Source: Echeneis naucrates
Taxonomy: Eukaryota; Chordata; Actinopteri; Carangiformes; Echeneidae
Assembly (NCBI RefSeq): GCF_900963305.1
Contig: NC_042533.1
Span: forward strand, 93,008-157,007
DNA: 64,000 nucleotides
Direction: 5' to 3'
Part shown: positions 41,614 through 55,800 of the stretch, in pieces
Layout: every line of letters begins with the position of its first letter
Position numbering within the stretch: the stretch's first letter is position 1
Notes under the pieces: model-generated
Told to the model about the DNA's origin: nothing
The model's input: only the letters and a program-made list of their open reading frames with translations
The model's database searches: none
Made by a program: the position numbers and the translations under genes

Positions 41614-43558
41614 GGGTCCCCCGTCTCTCATCCCTTTGTTTGGTCTGACTTCTGTGTCACCTCTTTGTCTATCATCTGGGTTTTGTCCTCATTTCTGCCT
41701 CTGAGTGTTTTCTTGTCTCTGGACTCGTCATTAACTGTCTCGTTTCTTCAGGCTCCATCTTGACTTGATTGTCCCATTTGTTTTCTGAGGTCTCATCTTG
41801 TTTGATATTCTCTTGTCTCATTATTCCTCACTGAAGTCATGTCTCTTCTGCCTTGTTTCAGGGGGACTCTGGAGGTCCACTGTCCTGCTTCACAGGCAGC
41901 AGGTATGAGCTGGCAGGTCTGGTGAGTTGGGGAGTCGGTTGTGGTCGAGCAGGAAAACCAGGTGTTTACACCAAGATCTGGCAGCACACTCAGTGGCTGT
42001 CGGACATCATGAGTAAGTTTGAGAAACAGCTGGGAAGTTTGCCTTGAGCAAATTGCATCATCATCTTCTGTTTGGTTTCAGATAAGACGACCTATGATGA
42101 CCTCACAGACGAAGGTGGGTTCAACCTTCCTGTTTTTTTTATTTTTTTATTTTTTTTTATTTTATTTTATTTTTTTTTTTTTAAATACTGAGTCACTGGG
42201 GTAAACCAGATCTGAGAGACTTTAAACTGAATAACAGAATAATCAAAGCTGAATCCAACCTGTTGTCCACCTGGATGTCAGAGGACAGATGTGGGAAGCA
42301 GCAGAGCCCCAGCTGTGCTCCCGCTCCAAGTTTCGTTGGTCTCTCTGTGTCCCGGGACGGAGAAGTGTCTGTGGAGAATGTGACTGAATCCTGCCCGTTC
42401 TTCTGGCCCTGGCAGGTCAGCCTGCAGTCAAGTGGACACCACTACTGCAGTGGAGTGTTGATCCACCGCCGATGGGTCATTGCGGCTAAACACTGCAATG
42501 TCAGGTAAAACGATGGTGTTACTGGAGGATTCTGGGACCTCAGTCAATCAGTGTCGTGATCTCTGACCACTGCTTCTCCCTGTAGAGCTAAAGAGGACGT
42601 GGTGGTTTTGGGCATTCATGACCTTCGATTCTCATCTGCTCAGACCATCCCGGTGGACAAAATCTTCAACCTGCCAGAGGATGGCAGCTTCCCCCCGAAG
42701 TCTGACCTATCCCTACTGCGTCTCAGTTTTCCTGCCAGATTCAGTAGGAACACTTCCAAATGTCCCTGGTGTAAAACTGGGTTTACATTAGGGTCTATTA
42801 AAACTGCTATCTCGCTCAACATATAAAAATTAGACAAAGTAATATTGTAATATTGACAAAGTAATTAGACAAAAATCCACATTGACCAATCAGAGGTCTG
42901 GAAAAGATTTCTGAGGGTGTTTGGTTGTATTCTAAATGAGACTGTAGGTGGACTTAGGGTCCAAACATAGCTCTGTTTGAATGTCCCCAGGTTCTCGTGT
43001 TTCTCCAGTCTGTGTCCCTGACGAGGATGAGGATGCAGATGACACCTGGCATTGCTTCACAGCTGGCTGGGGGGCCACCAAAGCTACAGGTGAGCTCAGC
43101 TTACCTCATAAGGAAGAACTGAGAGCTGTGGTTGTACGACATGTTAATGTCTTTTGGTTGTGTAGCTGACGTGGATCCGGACCGGCTGCACCACGTAAGA
43201 CTGACTCTGGTGAATCAGACGGCCTGCAGTGACAAGTGGGGAGGACTCATCAGTGAGTCTCACATCTGCTCCAACCCGGCCAGCTCCTCCTCTTGCATGG
43301 TAACAAACGCCTCTGTAGCTTAACACTGACAGACCGTCTCGCTGTCTGTGTTGTGGTGGCCTTAGTCCAGCAGTGTCTCAATGATCTGGTTTGCAGGGCG
43401 ATGCTGGAGCTCCTCTATTCTGTCGGAAACATGGAGCTTACTTCCTGTCAGGTGTGCTGACGTGGGGTGGGCGGAGCTGTGACGCAGACAAACCATCCGT
43501 CTTCACCAGGATCTCTGACTACAGCTCCTGGATCACGGCGGTGGCTGAAGACAACTGA
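40007..43558 (+). CDS. Secreted tandem serine protease (active trypsin-like domain plus inactive domain), ovochymase/polyserase-like
   Basis: Thirteen exons join in frame (40007-40058, 40219-40302, 40400-40583, 40722-40797, 41139-41328, 41418-41557, 41862-42012, 42082-42114, 42282-42504, 42586-42743, 42991-43089, 43166-43299, 43397-43558) and give 561 residues. Exon 1 codes a signal peptide ([17 protein letters not shown]). A propeptide ends at Arg62 before IIGGQEAW. Domain 1 has His103 (LSAAHC), Asp153 (DVALLKL) and Ser245 (GDSGGP), with Asp239 at the specificity site, so trypsin-like cleavage after Lys/Arg is expected. After a short linker, domain 2 keeps WPWQVSLQ, His374 (AAKHC) and Asp418 (SDLSLLRL). 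It has Ala511 in place of the nucleophile (GDAGAP) and lacks an R-IVGG activation site. Family S1A is certain. The tandem layout recalls ovochymases and polyserases, but no CUB domain is seen, so the name is tentative. Confidence 0.88.
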
Positions 43559-43572
43559 ACTGGTTCTGCACA

Positions 43573-43578
43573 AATAAA
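43573..43578 (+). terminator. Serine protease gene poly(A) signal
   Basis: AATAAA lies 15 bp after the stop codon of the tandem protease, giving a very short 3' UTR. Confidence 0.7.
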
Positions 43579-43763
43579 TTGCTTTAGCTGGAACCTTCTC
43601 CTACTGTCTGACTCTCACATCCACACTCACAGGCTTGCGTCCTGGACATGGGTAAAGACCTGGAGTCCAGTTTTTAGTTCTGGGACCAGAATCAGCTGAA
43701 TTATTTTTTAAAGATACTTCATGAGTCATAAACAACTCCATGGGTTTTTTTTTTTTTTACATT

Positions 43764-43769
43764 TTTATT
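43764..43769 (-). terminator. stab2: stab2 poly(A) signal
   Basis: Forward tttatt reads AATAAA on the minus strand, about 95 bp after the proposed stab2 stop. It supports the chosen last exon and places two convergent transcript ends within about 200 bp. Confidence 0.55.
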
Positions 43770-43863
43770 CTCAGATATAAAACAAGTTACATTTAATGCA
43801 ACAGATGAACCCTAACCAGGTGCTGGAACAGAAGTCAACGGAGGCTTCAGGACTAGACCCAGA

Positions 43864-46800
43864 TCAGGTTTGTTGTCCTGAGGTCCCGTCCTCAGCCATC
43901 TTGCAGCAGGTCACGTGACCCTCAGCTGCCCAGGTGGAGTTTATCCGCTGCCTGAAATGGTCAACAGGTCTGGACTTCAGCACTGGCTGACTGGAAATGA
44001 CTTCATATCGGACATGAAAACAAACTGACTCACTGTGATTTCACACCTACTGGACTCAGCAGGTCCTGGTTCAGGTGTTGCTTCATAAACTGGATTACAG
44101 ATGGTGCGACTGCAATGTGAGGGTGGAGCTTCTTCCACCCCCTCATCATCCTGTCAGAGGTCAAAGGTCACCACCATGATGTATAACTGATGTGAGTGAC
44201 ACACAGACACACACTGACCTTAAAGTAGTGGAACTGGAAGGGCCTGTTTGTGTGTGTGTAGAAGTGATATCCCACGAAGACGGCTCCTGTTACCATGGCG
44301 ATCAGCAGCACCACGCCGATGCCCATCCCTGCCTTATGAGCCACATGCATCTGCAGAGCCAATCAGAGACAAGGTCAGATGTCAGATGGGAGGAAATACA
44401 AAGTTTAAATTTTTTTTTTTTTTTGGAGCGATTGCCTGATGTTCCCATGACAACACTGACCTCTTGGCGTATGGGCGGGGCTTCCAGCGGTCCCTGGAGA
44501 ACATGTATGACCCCATTGGAGGCTAAGACATCACCACTGGTCAAGAAGCGGTTGTTGATATAACAAGACACCTGATGGGAGGAGGAGGTTTAATATCAGT
44601 GTGAGACTTTGTTAATCATTGATTTGGGTTAGGTAGGGTGGGGGCGCTGACCAGTGCTGAAGGGTTCAACAAGTCTGAGACTCCGACAACTGTCAGACTT
44701 CCGACTCTGGTCCTGATCCGGCTGCCATTCCTCAGCCGACTGAGAGGAAGAGACTCTCCCTCAGACAGATGGAACTCAATGTCCCTCAGAGACAGAGTCT
44801 ACACACAAACACACACAGTTTTAAGGACTGGAGGAGCTGGGAACTGAAGCATCTTCTTATTGGTGGTTTGTGGTGACTTACTCCGCCCAAATAGGTGTCA
44901 GGTGAAGACCTGAGATTTACCTGGTTGCCGGGCAGGCCAGCGTTATCAGGGACAAACAGGGTAGACTGGATAGTCATGTCACCGAGACGCTTCACAAAGT
45001 TGCGGCCGGATTCTGACGCCTCAGAGCAGTTCAGGATTTGCTGACGAGAAATACAAATTAGTTGTGAACCTGTTCCTGTCCCAATCATAGATCAGCACCT
45101 GGGACTACCCCTGCACCTGGTCTGGTACTCACTGTGAGGAAGTTGGAGAAGGTGGGTGTGGTCCTGAGGACCTGCAGCAGGTTTCCTGAACAGGTGATGC
45201 CATCTCCTACGAAACCGACTGGACACTCACACCTGACATCTGAAACACAACAGCTCTGGTCTCACAGCCTATCAGTGATTGGTTTCAGATCAATGACCAA
45301 AGCTCCTCCACTGCCTCTCAGTCCCTCCCCCCTCCTCCTCACCCTTCATCCTGTAGCAGAAAGCATCCCAGGTCTCACTCAGGTTCTTGCGGATTCCGTA
45401 GTCCACAATGCCAACATGTCCAAAGCCACAATTGGGATTGGAGTAGGTGGTGGGGTACGCTACCCGCCCCCCATCCAGCCACCCGGCTGCGCACATGTTC
45501 AACCCCCCCTGCAGGATGCACAGTAGGCAGTGTTTAAGCAGATGGACAGGAGGAGGGAGTGAAGTTTGTGGTACATTAACTGACCTGCTGAGCATAGGAC
45601 AACTGAGTGTAGGTGGCCAAAGTGCCTCCTTCTGCAGAGCAGATCTGTTGAGCTGCTGAGAAACTGAGTTTGTACTGGCCCACAACTGAACGCAGGTGGA
45701 ACACACCCAGGGTGGCATCTACACACAGACGCACAACACAACACAATGTCAGAGCAACAAATGACCGAGGGTGGCATCTGCACACAGATGCACAACACAC
45801 TGTAAAGACAGCACACCCAGGGTGCACACATGGGGGGCCCCACCTTCAAAGTGTAGGTCTGTACAGTGGGCATCCTGGTGACACTGTCCGTTGTCATGGA
45901 GACAGCGGCTGATTGGCAACTGTTTCACCTCACAGTTGAGTTCGTCTCCAATGTAGCCATCTTTACACGTGCACTTCCTCTTCCCCTGTTTAAAAAAAAA
46001 AAAAAAAACACAAAAAAAACACACAAACACAGCTCATCATTCTGTCACTCACACCTGATGACAGAGTGTTCTTCCTGACCCCTCCCTCTCCTCACCGGAG
46101 CCGTCATGGTGCAGGTAGCATGTTCGTGGCAGCCGCCGTTGTCCCCGGAGACGCAGGGGTCAATGGGCTGGCAGGTGAAGCCGTCCCCAGAGTGACCCCT
46201 TGGGCAGGTGCAGCTCACCTCCTCGCCCATCTGAGAACATCTGGCTCCTGGAGCACAGCCCCCGTTCCAGATGTGACACATGTCCACCACTGTGGGAGTG
46301 ATGTCACAACACATTTTTCATCATGTTCCCGTTGTGGAACTACAGTTTCCATAATGCTTTGGTGAATGTGATGTGTGTGAGCAGACTCAAGAGTCCAGTA
46401 TGTCAGTAGTTCGATCACCAGCTACTTTGTTGATGTGACTGTATGAGCAAGACAAGTTCTGTCCAGTCACCATGGTGACAAACTTTCTCAGGTTTACCTG
46501 CACAGGTGAATCCATCTCCTTCATAAAATGGCTGACAGATGCAGGTGTTATTCTCCTGACAGACGGCTTTGGGAGAGCAGGGTGGGGAACAGTAGAGCAC
46601 CTGAGCTGCAGGCAGAGACACGTCAACTCATTCATGTGTGTTGTCATGACAACAAGTCCTCAAGATGTGTGTTTAGAATGAACCTGCAGACTTACTCTGC
46701 TCAGTATCACACTGCTCACCGCCCCATCCCGCCTCACAGAGGCACACCCCCGTCCCTCTGCGTCCGTCATCACATGATCCATGTTTTGAACAGTTACAGG

Positions 46801-49800
46801 CTGAAAACATGTTCAGCATTAGAACCCGAAAACTTCAGGCTCACTTAAGAAACAGGAAGCTGTGACCGCTGCTTACCTTTACAGGTGGGTCCGTAGAAAC
46901 CATCGCTGCACTGCTCACAGGCCACACCCCTGAAACCCACCTCACAGGTACAGGTACCATTACCAAGGTGACCGTCGTCACATTTCCCGTGGTTACTGCA
47001 GGAGGAGGTGACTCCACCTGGACACACTGGACAGAGAGGAGACATTTAATTATGTTATACATGTGATGTCACTGTGCTCATTTACATATCTAAATATTTT
47101 ATTCAAAAAAATACCTTTTAAAATTTCTTCACTCACAACAACAAAACATTTCAATAACGTCCTGATCAGTGACGTCACAATCTTTTCGTAATTATAACAG
47201 AATTAGTATTTTGAAATGATCAGGTGTGCAACGGGTTCAGTTAGACACAAACCCAGACAATCCCGTCCGTGGTAACCACGGCAACACTTGGGTTGCCAGA
47301 AGTTGACAATGCAGACGCTGCGACAGCCGAGGTTTTCAGTCACGAACATGGTGGGTAGGTCGCATTTCTGCACCTCCTGGAAAACAACACAAACATAATG
47401 ACGCACACAGACATCACAAACAGTTCACAGTTCCTTTGTGTGTTTGTGTTGGGATGCAGATGATGAAGATCAGACCTTTAGTTTGGAACCATTAGGACAG
47501 CGAGCCTTGGAGGACGTGCAAAGTCCACAGCTCATCTACCACAGAAGAAGAAAAACACTTGTGTTGTGTACCAGCATCTTAAGAAATGGTGAAGGAATGC
47601 ATCCATTTAAGGGAAGGATTTACCTGGAGTTCAAAGGTCGTCTGCTCATCACATCGCCCTCCTAGGCTGGGTGGAGTCAGCAGGCAGTCAATTCCGTACG
47701 CAATCCCCCCATTAAAGATGAGGTGTCTCTGAATAATGCGACACTTCCCGTCATTGATGAAAATTTCTCCCTGTTCAAAGACAATCCGTTAATGGAACAA
47801 TGCCATCGCCTCTTCTTCTTCTCTGTTTCTGTTGTCATACTGACAATGTCGTCCATCCCCCCACAGCTGAAGGAAAGCGAGGAGCCCTGAAGAGTGCGTG
47901 CCGAATCGAGGTGGATCAGACGTTCAGCATAAATCTGAGTTCAGGAGAAGAAAGTTAGAGAGTCATTCTTTGGAAACAGACACATTCACATTCTGTTCTG
48001 TCTTGAACGTTCTACTTGTCACCTTCTGCATCTGCAGGATGTGGTACTTCAGGTACTCCACCAGCTGAGGTCGGTTATGTTGGTGGAACAGGAAGTCCTT
48101 CTGTTCCTGTGGCAGAGACGCCATGACACCGTCTGAGGGCAGGAAGACCGTCACCGGCTGGTTTATCCCATTGTAGACCAGGTCCATCACACCGGTGTCC
48201 TAAAACAGAAGGACCAAACGTGAGGAGAGAACATGAGTGGGGAACATGAGGAAGGAATTTTAGGAGAACAGCTCACCTCCAGCAATTTGTAAAAGGTTTT
48301 GTAACCGTGACGTTGAGCAACATCCGTCAGGTTCACCTGGAGGGAAACACATTGATTCTTTGTTATTGATTATTGATATGTCATCAGTTGAGTATTGAAT
48401 AAATCAACAGACGAACGTGAACTGACAGACAAATCTGAATCCTGGTTTTTGTCCAGGTCTGGAGGAATCAGGAGCTGGTTGATTTCATGGAAGATGCCAT
48501 TGATGCTGACGTCATGGCTGTAAGACACAGTGGCCTGGTTGATGAAGATGCTGCCCTAAAAAACAAATAATCTGCATTGTCTCCCGAGGTTTAATGATGT
48601 TATCAACTACAGAAACATCTCTGATCCTTGAACACAGAGCTCAGTTCACCTGGTTGGACCGGGTGGTCAGCACAAGTCCAGACAGAGAGGTCAGGTTTCG
48701 TGGTTGTTTCAGGTCGGCAGGAAGTAGAGTGTGGCACATGACAATGTGGCTGCGCAGGATGTTGGCAAATTCTTCTTTATGTTTCTCCGACTGCAATGAT
48801 TTTACCTAAAAAAAATCGTTTTAGAGATGACTCATCCTGGAGGGGACGTGAAACTGAAGTTAATTAAATGACGCCACAGTTGAAACATCAGTTTCTGAGG
48901 AGTTGTCACCTTGCCGGCTGTGTCTTTGTCAGATCTGAAAGCCTCTTTGTTCGGAGCAAAGACAGTGAACGGACCGCGGCCTTTCAGAGAAATCTCTACC
49001 ACCTGAAAACAGAGTTTTACTTCTGTTAATGGGTTTCACCTGCAGGGGGCAGCAGAGAAACGCCTGGCAACTTACTATCAGGCCGAGGTAGAAGTCACTC
49101 AGCTTCCTGGTCAGGAGTTCCTTCCCCACCGTGCCTCTGCAGGTGAGTCCATCTCCGATAAAGTTACTGATGCAGGAGCAGGTACGAACTCCTGGACCGT
49201 TCATGTTGCACCGAGCGAACTGATGACAGCCTCCGTTTTTCTGGAAGCATCAGCAGAAAAACAAGTGTTACTGTGCATGACGCTGAGTGACACTTTAAAT
49301 GTTGTATCCATGGTGATTTCAAATAGAACCCTCACCCTAACCCTAAACACACACTGTTTATCCTCAAACTGCGGTTGAATGAGTTTGATGACTCCAATCT
49401 GACTTCTGCAGTACGTCTGTGTTCTCAATGCATCACTTACCTTTTGACACAAGTTGATTATCTTACAGTTCTGTCCATCACCTGAGTAACCGTCACTGCA
49501 GGCACACGATGTCTGTGAGAAAAACACCGAACAGACAGGTGGAGACAGGTCTGCACAGGTGAATATAGGTAGCTGTCACATTGAACAACAGAAGGAGTTT
49601 TTACCTTGTTCGGTCCAACGTGGACGCAGTCTGCGTTGGCATGGCAGCCTCCATTTGCATCCAGACAGGGATTTATCTCTGTGGGAGAGTCAGAAAACCC
49701 TACAGCACTCAAACGCATCACAGATCCTGAGTGTTGGAGATCAGATTCGATCCACCTACCGACACACACTAGCCCGTCTCCTGAGTATCCTCTGTTACAG

Positions 49801-52800
49801 ACACAGTCTCTGAGCCCGGGCCGCGTCCTCTTACAGACGGCATACAGACTGCAGCCGCCATTATTCACTGCGCACGGGTCTTTTGCTGAAAACATCATCA
49901 CCATCATTGTTCTCATCATGATAAAGAGAACGAACAGCTGAACTCAGGTTGGCAGATTCCTACCTTGACAGGAAGTCCCGTTTCCTTCAAACCCTGCGGC
50001 GCAGAGACACCGAGGTCCAGCCGATCTAATCACACAGCTGTTGGACAGAGAATCAAAGGCTGAGCGACAACCTGCAGGTGGCTCTGCACACTGAGATCAG
50101 ATCCTCTGCTACACCAACAAAGAAGAAGGAAGGGAACGTGTGGGCCCCTACTTACTTTGCACTGGTGTGACATTTGACTGGGCCACAGAGTTCGTCAGCA
50201 GATTCAACCTCTGAAGAGACAGATCAGTTCACCGGTGAGAATGAAAAGAAAAGACAAGAACTCACCCTGACCATCAGTCCTTCTTACTCTCATCACAGAT
50301 GATTCCTCGCCAGCCGACCTCACACTCGCATGTCCCGTCGCCCAAGATGCCTTCACTGCAGCGGCCATTTTTACATCTGCAGTCTGCGGGGGGGAGCATT
50401 CACTGTCTTCATTCTGTTCACTGAGCTCTGCTCTGTTTCTGTGGGAGATTTAAACTGACCCTGGTCACAGTGGACTCCGAATTTCCCACGCTGGCAGGTC
50501 TCACAGGCTGTCCCATCGAATCCTGGTTCACACTGACAGACTCCAGTCCCGTTCAGGCCATCCAAACAGACTCCATTACCAAAGCAGGGTTGAGTCTTTG
50601 GACCGGGACATGGCTCACAGTGCTCCCCAAAAAAGCCCCTGCAACACCTCAGAAACTAAAAGAGAAAATGTCTTTTATTCTGAAGTAGCTTCCTGTGTGT
50701 GTGTCTTTGTGTGTCACAGTAAACATACAACGCTTCTCTGAAGACACGTGGCTCTGCAGCCGAAGGTCAGTAGCCGCTCGGCCTCAAGCATCCGACTGAA
50801 CACGCACTTCCTGGTCCTCACTGACTTCTGCAAAGAACAGCCATGATGTCAAAGTGAAGCCAAAATTTTAAAATGTTATTGAGTCTCTGATACCTGGACC
50901 TGGACCAGGACCACACCATCTGTAGTTAATACACCCTCCCCAGGAGTCTTACATCTGGTACGGTGTCGTTGGGACAAACTTTGCTCTGAGGGAAGAAACA
51001 GTCAACGCATGTTCCCTGTGGAAGAACAACATTTCATGAGCAGGTGCGTCTGGGGGCGTGGTCTGTGCAGATGCTGGGTGGCATTACCATGACACTCAGG
51101 TACTTGACTTCATCACAACGGTTCCTGTTGATGTGCAGAACAGCTGACAGGCCATGAACCACGCCTTTACCGCTCAGGATGTTGGAGGAGTTCAACTGAG
51201 CCTCGTTCACAAACAGCTGTAGGGACAGATTGGTGATGTGACCAGTTCATCATGTGACCAGGTCATGTGATTAGATGGGTTCTGACCTGCCCATCTTGAG
51301 GAAAGAAGCCGATTTGGAAGTTGAAGCCAAGCAGCGTCCGTCTGTATCCTCCATGCTGCAAGTCAGTTTTTAACAGACGCTCTGATGTCACCACGTGGTA
51401 ACGAGTTGTATTCACATCCTGTTAACAAAATAAAAGCACTAAAACATTTTGCAGTGAACCTTGTCTGCCGTAACAATTGAAGCTCTTGTCAGTCTCTCAG
51501 ACCAGGGCAGTGGCAGCAGTTTTCTGGAGGTAATCTCTGATGGCGGCGTCTGTTGGTGCAAAAATGGTGAACTCATCTTCCTGTGTGATCTCGTCTGTCA
51601 GGTTGTACGCCTGTACGGTAGACACACACTGTCAACAAACTACACAAACACAACAGGTGTAGAGCACGTGCTGGATCCTCTTGTACCATCAGATAAAACC
51701 TGAAGAGTGAGAACTCGGGTCTGAGAGCAAGCGTCGCCAGCAGCCCCTCACTCAGTTTCCTGTCAGGAAGCAGCACCTGCAGAGTAACAGACAGTGCCAT
51801 CAGTTGGATGTCTGGGCGGCGGCAGCAGCGTTACCCTGACAACACTGTACCTGACTGATTATGTGGATCAACCCGTTTGTTGCAGCTAAATCTGCAGTGG
51901 TGATGGTGGCTCCGCCCACAGCTGTAAACTGACAACAAATACAATAAACAATAAACACAGCAGACGTTTGTCTGTTTTGTAATCTTTTGTTGTGTGGACT
52001 CACCTCATTGGTTGTTGAAACAGGAAGTGTTGTCTGGAGAAGTGATGTCACAGAGGGGACGGCGCTCAGGCTGGATAATGAATAGGTCCCCAGAATCATG
52101 TGATTTCTGTCGGTAAACAAACAGCAGCTGTTATAAATATGAAATATCTGGAGACACAAAGAGCCGTGTTTGAAACCAGCCGCCACCTGACAAAACTCGG
52201 CAGATTCCCCTTCATGGTCCAGAAGCTTTTGTCCTCTGGAGACATTTTTCTAACAGCTGCCGAAGACGGAACCAGAATGGTCAAATTATGATCCGGCAGA
52301 GACCAGGACAGTTCAGAGTCCTGATTGAGGACAGACACAGATACAAGACATGATGCTCAGGTCTGAACCAACACAGACTCAGGACAGGGGGCGCACAGAC
52401 AACAGGTCTGAGCTAGACTCAGCCAGACTCAGCTGATCTGAGCATCCCTGATGGAGATGACTCACAGTAAACCAGGTGAAGAACTCCGAGGCATTGGGCA
52501 GAACCATCAGTTCCTGAAATCATAAGAGACACACTCAGTTCTGGTGGTGAAGGTGCACACAAACTCACGTGTCCGCCATCTGACCGCATCACCCATCACT
52601 CACCTGATCCACTCGACCGAAACATATGTGTCCGTTTCCACCAAAGCCTTCGTCACAGACACACGTCCACCCAGACGACAGCAGCTGGCAGCTCGCCTGA
52701 AGATGAGAAGAATCACAGCTCGATCAGAGGTCTGACTCAAATCAAAGATGGAATCAGGAACAGAGCCTTTCATGGACTCACCAGGAAGTGACAGCCTCCG

Positions 52801-55800
52801 TTCGCGGTGACACACTGATTCACCGGCTCACAGTCCTGACCACTTCCTCTGAATCCAGCTTTACAGCTGCAGTCACTCTGTGGGTGAAGACCAGATCTGA
52901 TGTTCAGGGACTCAGGAAACCTCATTGTGATGCCCTATCAAGACTAGGACAACAACACTGTAGCATCTGGTTTATCTGATAGGGTCAGAGGGACATTTGT
53001 CCTCCTCAGAGGAACTGGGTCACATGGCAGATGCAGATCTGAAGGGTCTGAAGGTGGAACTCACCTGACCCGGGCCAACATTGATACAGGTGGCATTGGG
53101 GTGACAACCCCCTCTGTCAGGACCATCACAGTTGTTGATTGGCTGACACTCGTCTCCGTCCTCAGTCCACCCTGTCAGACACTGGCAGGAATGCGTTCCC
53201 GGTCCCGTCCTCACACATTTAGCCTGCGAGGACAGCAGCTGTCAAAAACGCACACCACAGTGACCAATTAGCTGGACGTCGGCTGGGTCATGTGACTTAC
53301 ATTCATGCTGCAGCCACCCCGGAGAGGTGGAGCACAGGGGTCGGACTCCACGCAGGTGAGACCGTCACCTTGGTAACCAGGTTTACACACACACCTGAAA
53401 ACGTACACACAGAGAGACACACAATTACATCTGCAGATGGAGGGAGTGGGAGGAGCTAATCACCTTCAACCACCTCATCTACCACTTTCAGTACCTGACA
53501 TGGGAACTGTAACCTCATATAGAGGACTCAGGACCTCCTGACCTGAGCGGATGATGTGGAGCTCTGCGGAATGAAGCCCAGTTGTTGATCAAGATAAACT
53601 CACCTTGTCTCCCCCTGGCTGAAGTCACAATTGGCATGGGCATGACAGAACTGAGCCTGAACACCGCAGGGTGCTGTTTGTCGGTCACAGAGCCGGCCGG
53701 TGAAACCCATCCAACAAGAGTCCAGTTTACACCGACCATCTGAGACCGGACGGTTGTCACATTGTCCATGGATACAGAGACAAGCTGTGGGCACACGGGT
53801 TACATCACTCTGACATCACACCTGTTTCCATGATGCCATCTGGTTAGACTACTCAGACTCACTCTTGTCACAGTTTGGTCCATATTTCTTGGAGGAGGAG
53901 CAGTACTGACAGCGAGAGCCTCTGAAGTTTGGATCACAGATACAAGATCCATTTCCTCCGATTCCCTCTACACACTGTAGAAAATAATGCATCAGTTTCC
54001 TATATACTGCCAAAATAAAAGCCTTACGCATAAAAACAATTGTTAAACAAAACGATTTAGGGCTAGATAACTTCATGTTGAGGTGGAAATCTGACCTGAC
54101 CGTGTCCAGAGCAGGGAGTCTGGTATCCACCCGGACAGGGAGCACAGTCAGGACCATAGAAGCCTTTACAACATGCTGCAGTCTGAACACACAACAGGCA
54201 CTGACCAGGGTCATTTATTCAGGTAACCAACATATATTCTTTCAGTACCCATCAGGCACTGGACAGGTGGCAGACTTTAAACAGACGTGTCTGTTAGTGG
54301 AGATCATCTGAACTGCATTTACCGTGATGGTGGCGTTGCAGAGCGGTGAGCAGCCAGTCGCTGGGATTCTGATAGCTGGGTTGCCAATGGACAGAGTGTA
54401 TAAACATCCGAAAATGGAGGTGCCCTGATTGGTGCACAGAGAGACCATCATGTAGTGACCACACCGCAGTTCCAGTTCATATCCAAACAGTGTGAGTTCT
54501 TACTATGTAAACTCCGGACAAGCACTGAGACAGCTTGACCTTCGAGCAGCTGACACACTCTCCCTGGAAGAAGAAGAAGATGCTCTTGCGGACATTGATA
54601 ACAATCAATCCAAAATGTGTTTTTCAACTGTTTCAAAATCCGCCATGTTTAGACTTTTTTTTTTTTTTTCCTTTGACTACACTGAATTGGTCTTTGTAAA
54701 GAGTCAGCATCAGGCAAACTGGACCAACAGCAGGTTAATGAGAGTCTGGTGTTTGTTGTTCAACCTCTGCAGGAGCCAATTTCGAATCTCACCTTGATGG
54801 TTTTGTTTTCAATGACATCACACCTGTTGGGTAACAAGGGTTCAATGGAAGATGGAGTCAAAATGCCATCTACCACATACAGACGCCCGTTTTTAGCTTC
54901 CACAGCCGCCTCCAACACAGCAGCTCCATCGACCAGGATCTGACCCTGAGAACAGAATGCCATTCAAAGTTCCAGACAACCCTAAAGGCAGCACCAGGTA
55001 CAGACCTTGAGAAGATAGAACTTCAGAGAAACATGCCAGTGCAGAAAGAAAGATGACCAGACTGAAGATACTCATAGAAGCACTGGGAGGTTTGGGCCAA
55101 AACTTACTTTCTCAGTCACATTAATTGTCAGAATCTGATTGGCCATCGTCACAATCCTGCGACTGGACACAGCATTATAGACCTCCAGCTTCAGGGTAGG
55201 ACAGAGAGTCACCATCAGAAGGCGTGATCAGGAAAAAAAACAACCAATGACAACACAAGCATCTGTACTCACTGCTGTGGACGGGACCATGTGGTTTCTC
55301 AGAAGCTCCACCAACTTTGTGTGACCCTGAAGGTTCAACATGAGAGAGAAAGAAAAGTGAATGAGCTGTGCTTATTGTGTGGTTGTCATTTTATGTGTGT
55401 GTGGTGTGTTGAAGTTTGTTCATAAGTTACCTGGGTGCTGCTGAGGAAGGTCATGTGTCCTTCCACCATGGTGTCAAAGGCTGAAGTTGTTGGTGCAAAG
55501 ACGGTGACGGCTCCAGGAAGGTCCAGGACTGAGGCCAGCTCAGTTTTCTGTAGGATATGGAGAGTGACAATCTGAGAGGTTCATCCTCAGAGGAACAGGA
55601 ACATGACCAGGATCAATCTACACTGATGGAGACACAAGAAGTGACTCCATCCTGAGCAGCTCAGGACTCTGCAGGACTCACCTCTAATAACCATTTGAAC
55701 TTGTCAAACTTTCCATAGTCAGAAAGAATCTTCATCAAGTTCTCCTGAAGACAGACGTGTTTATGAGTAAATGAGAGAATATGAGAAGTGTCATGATGTC

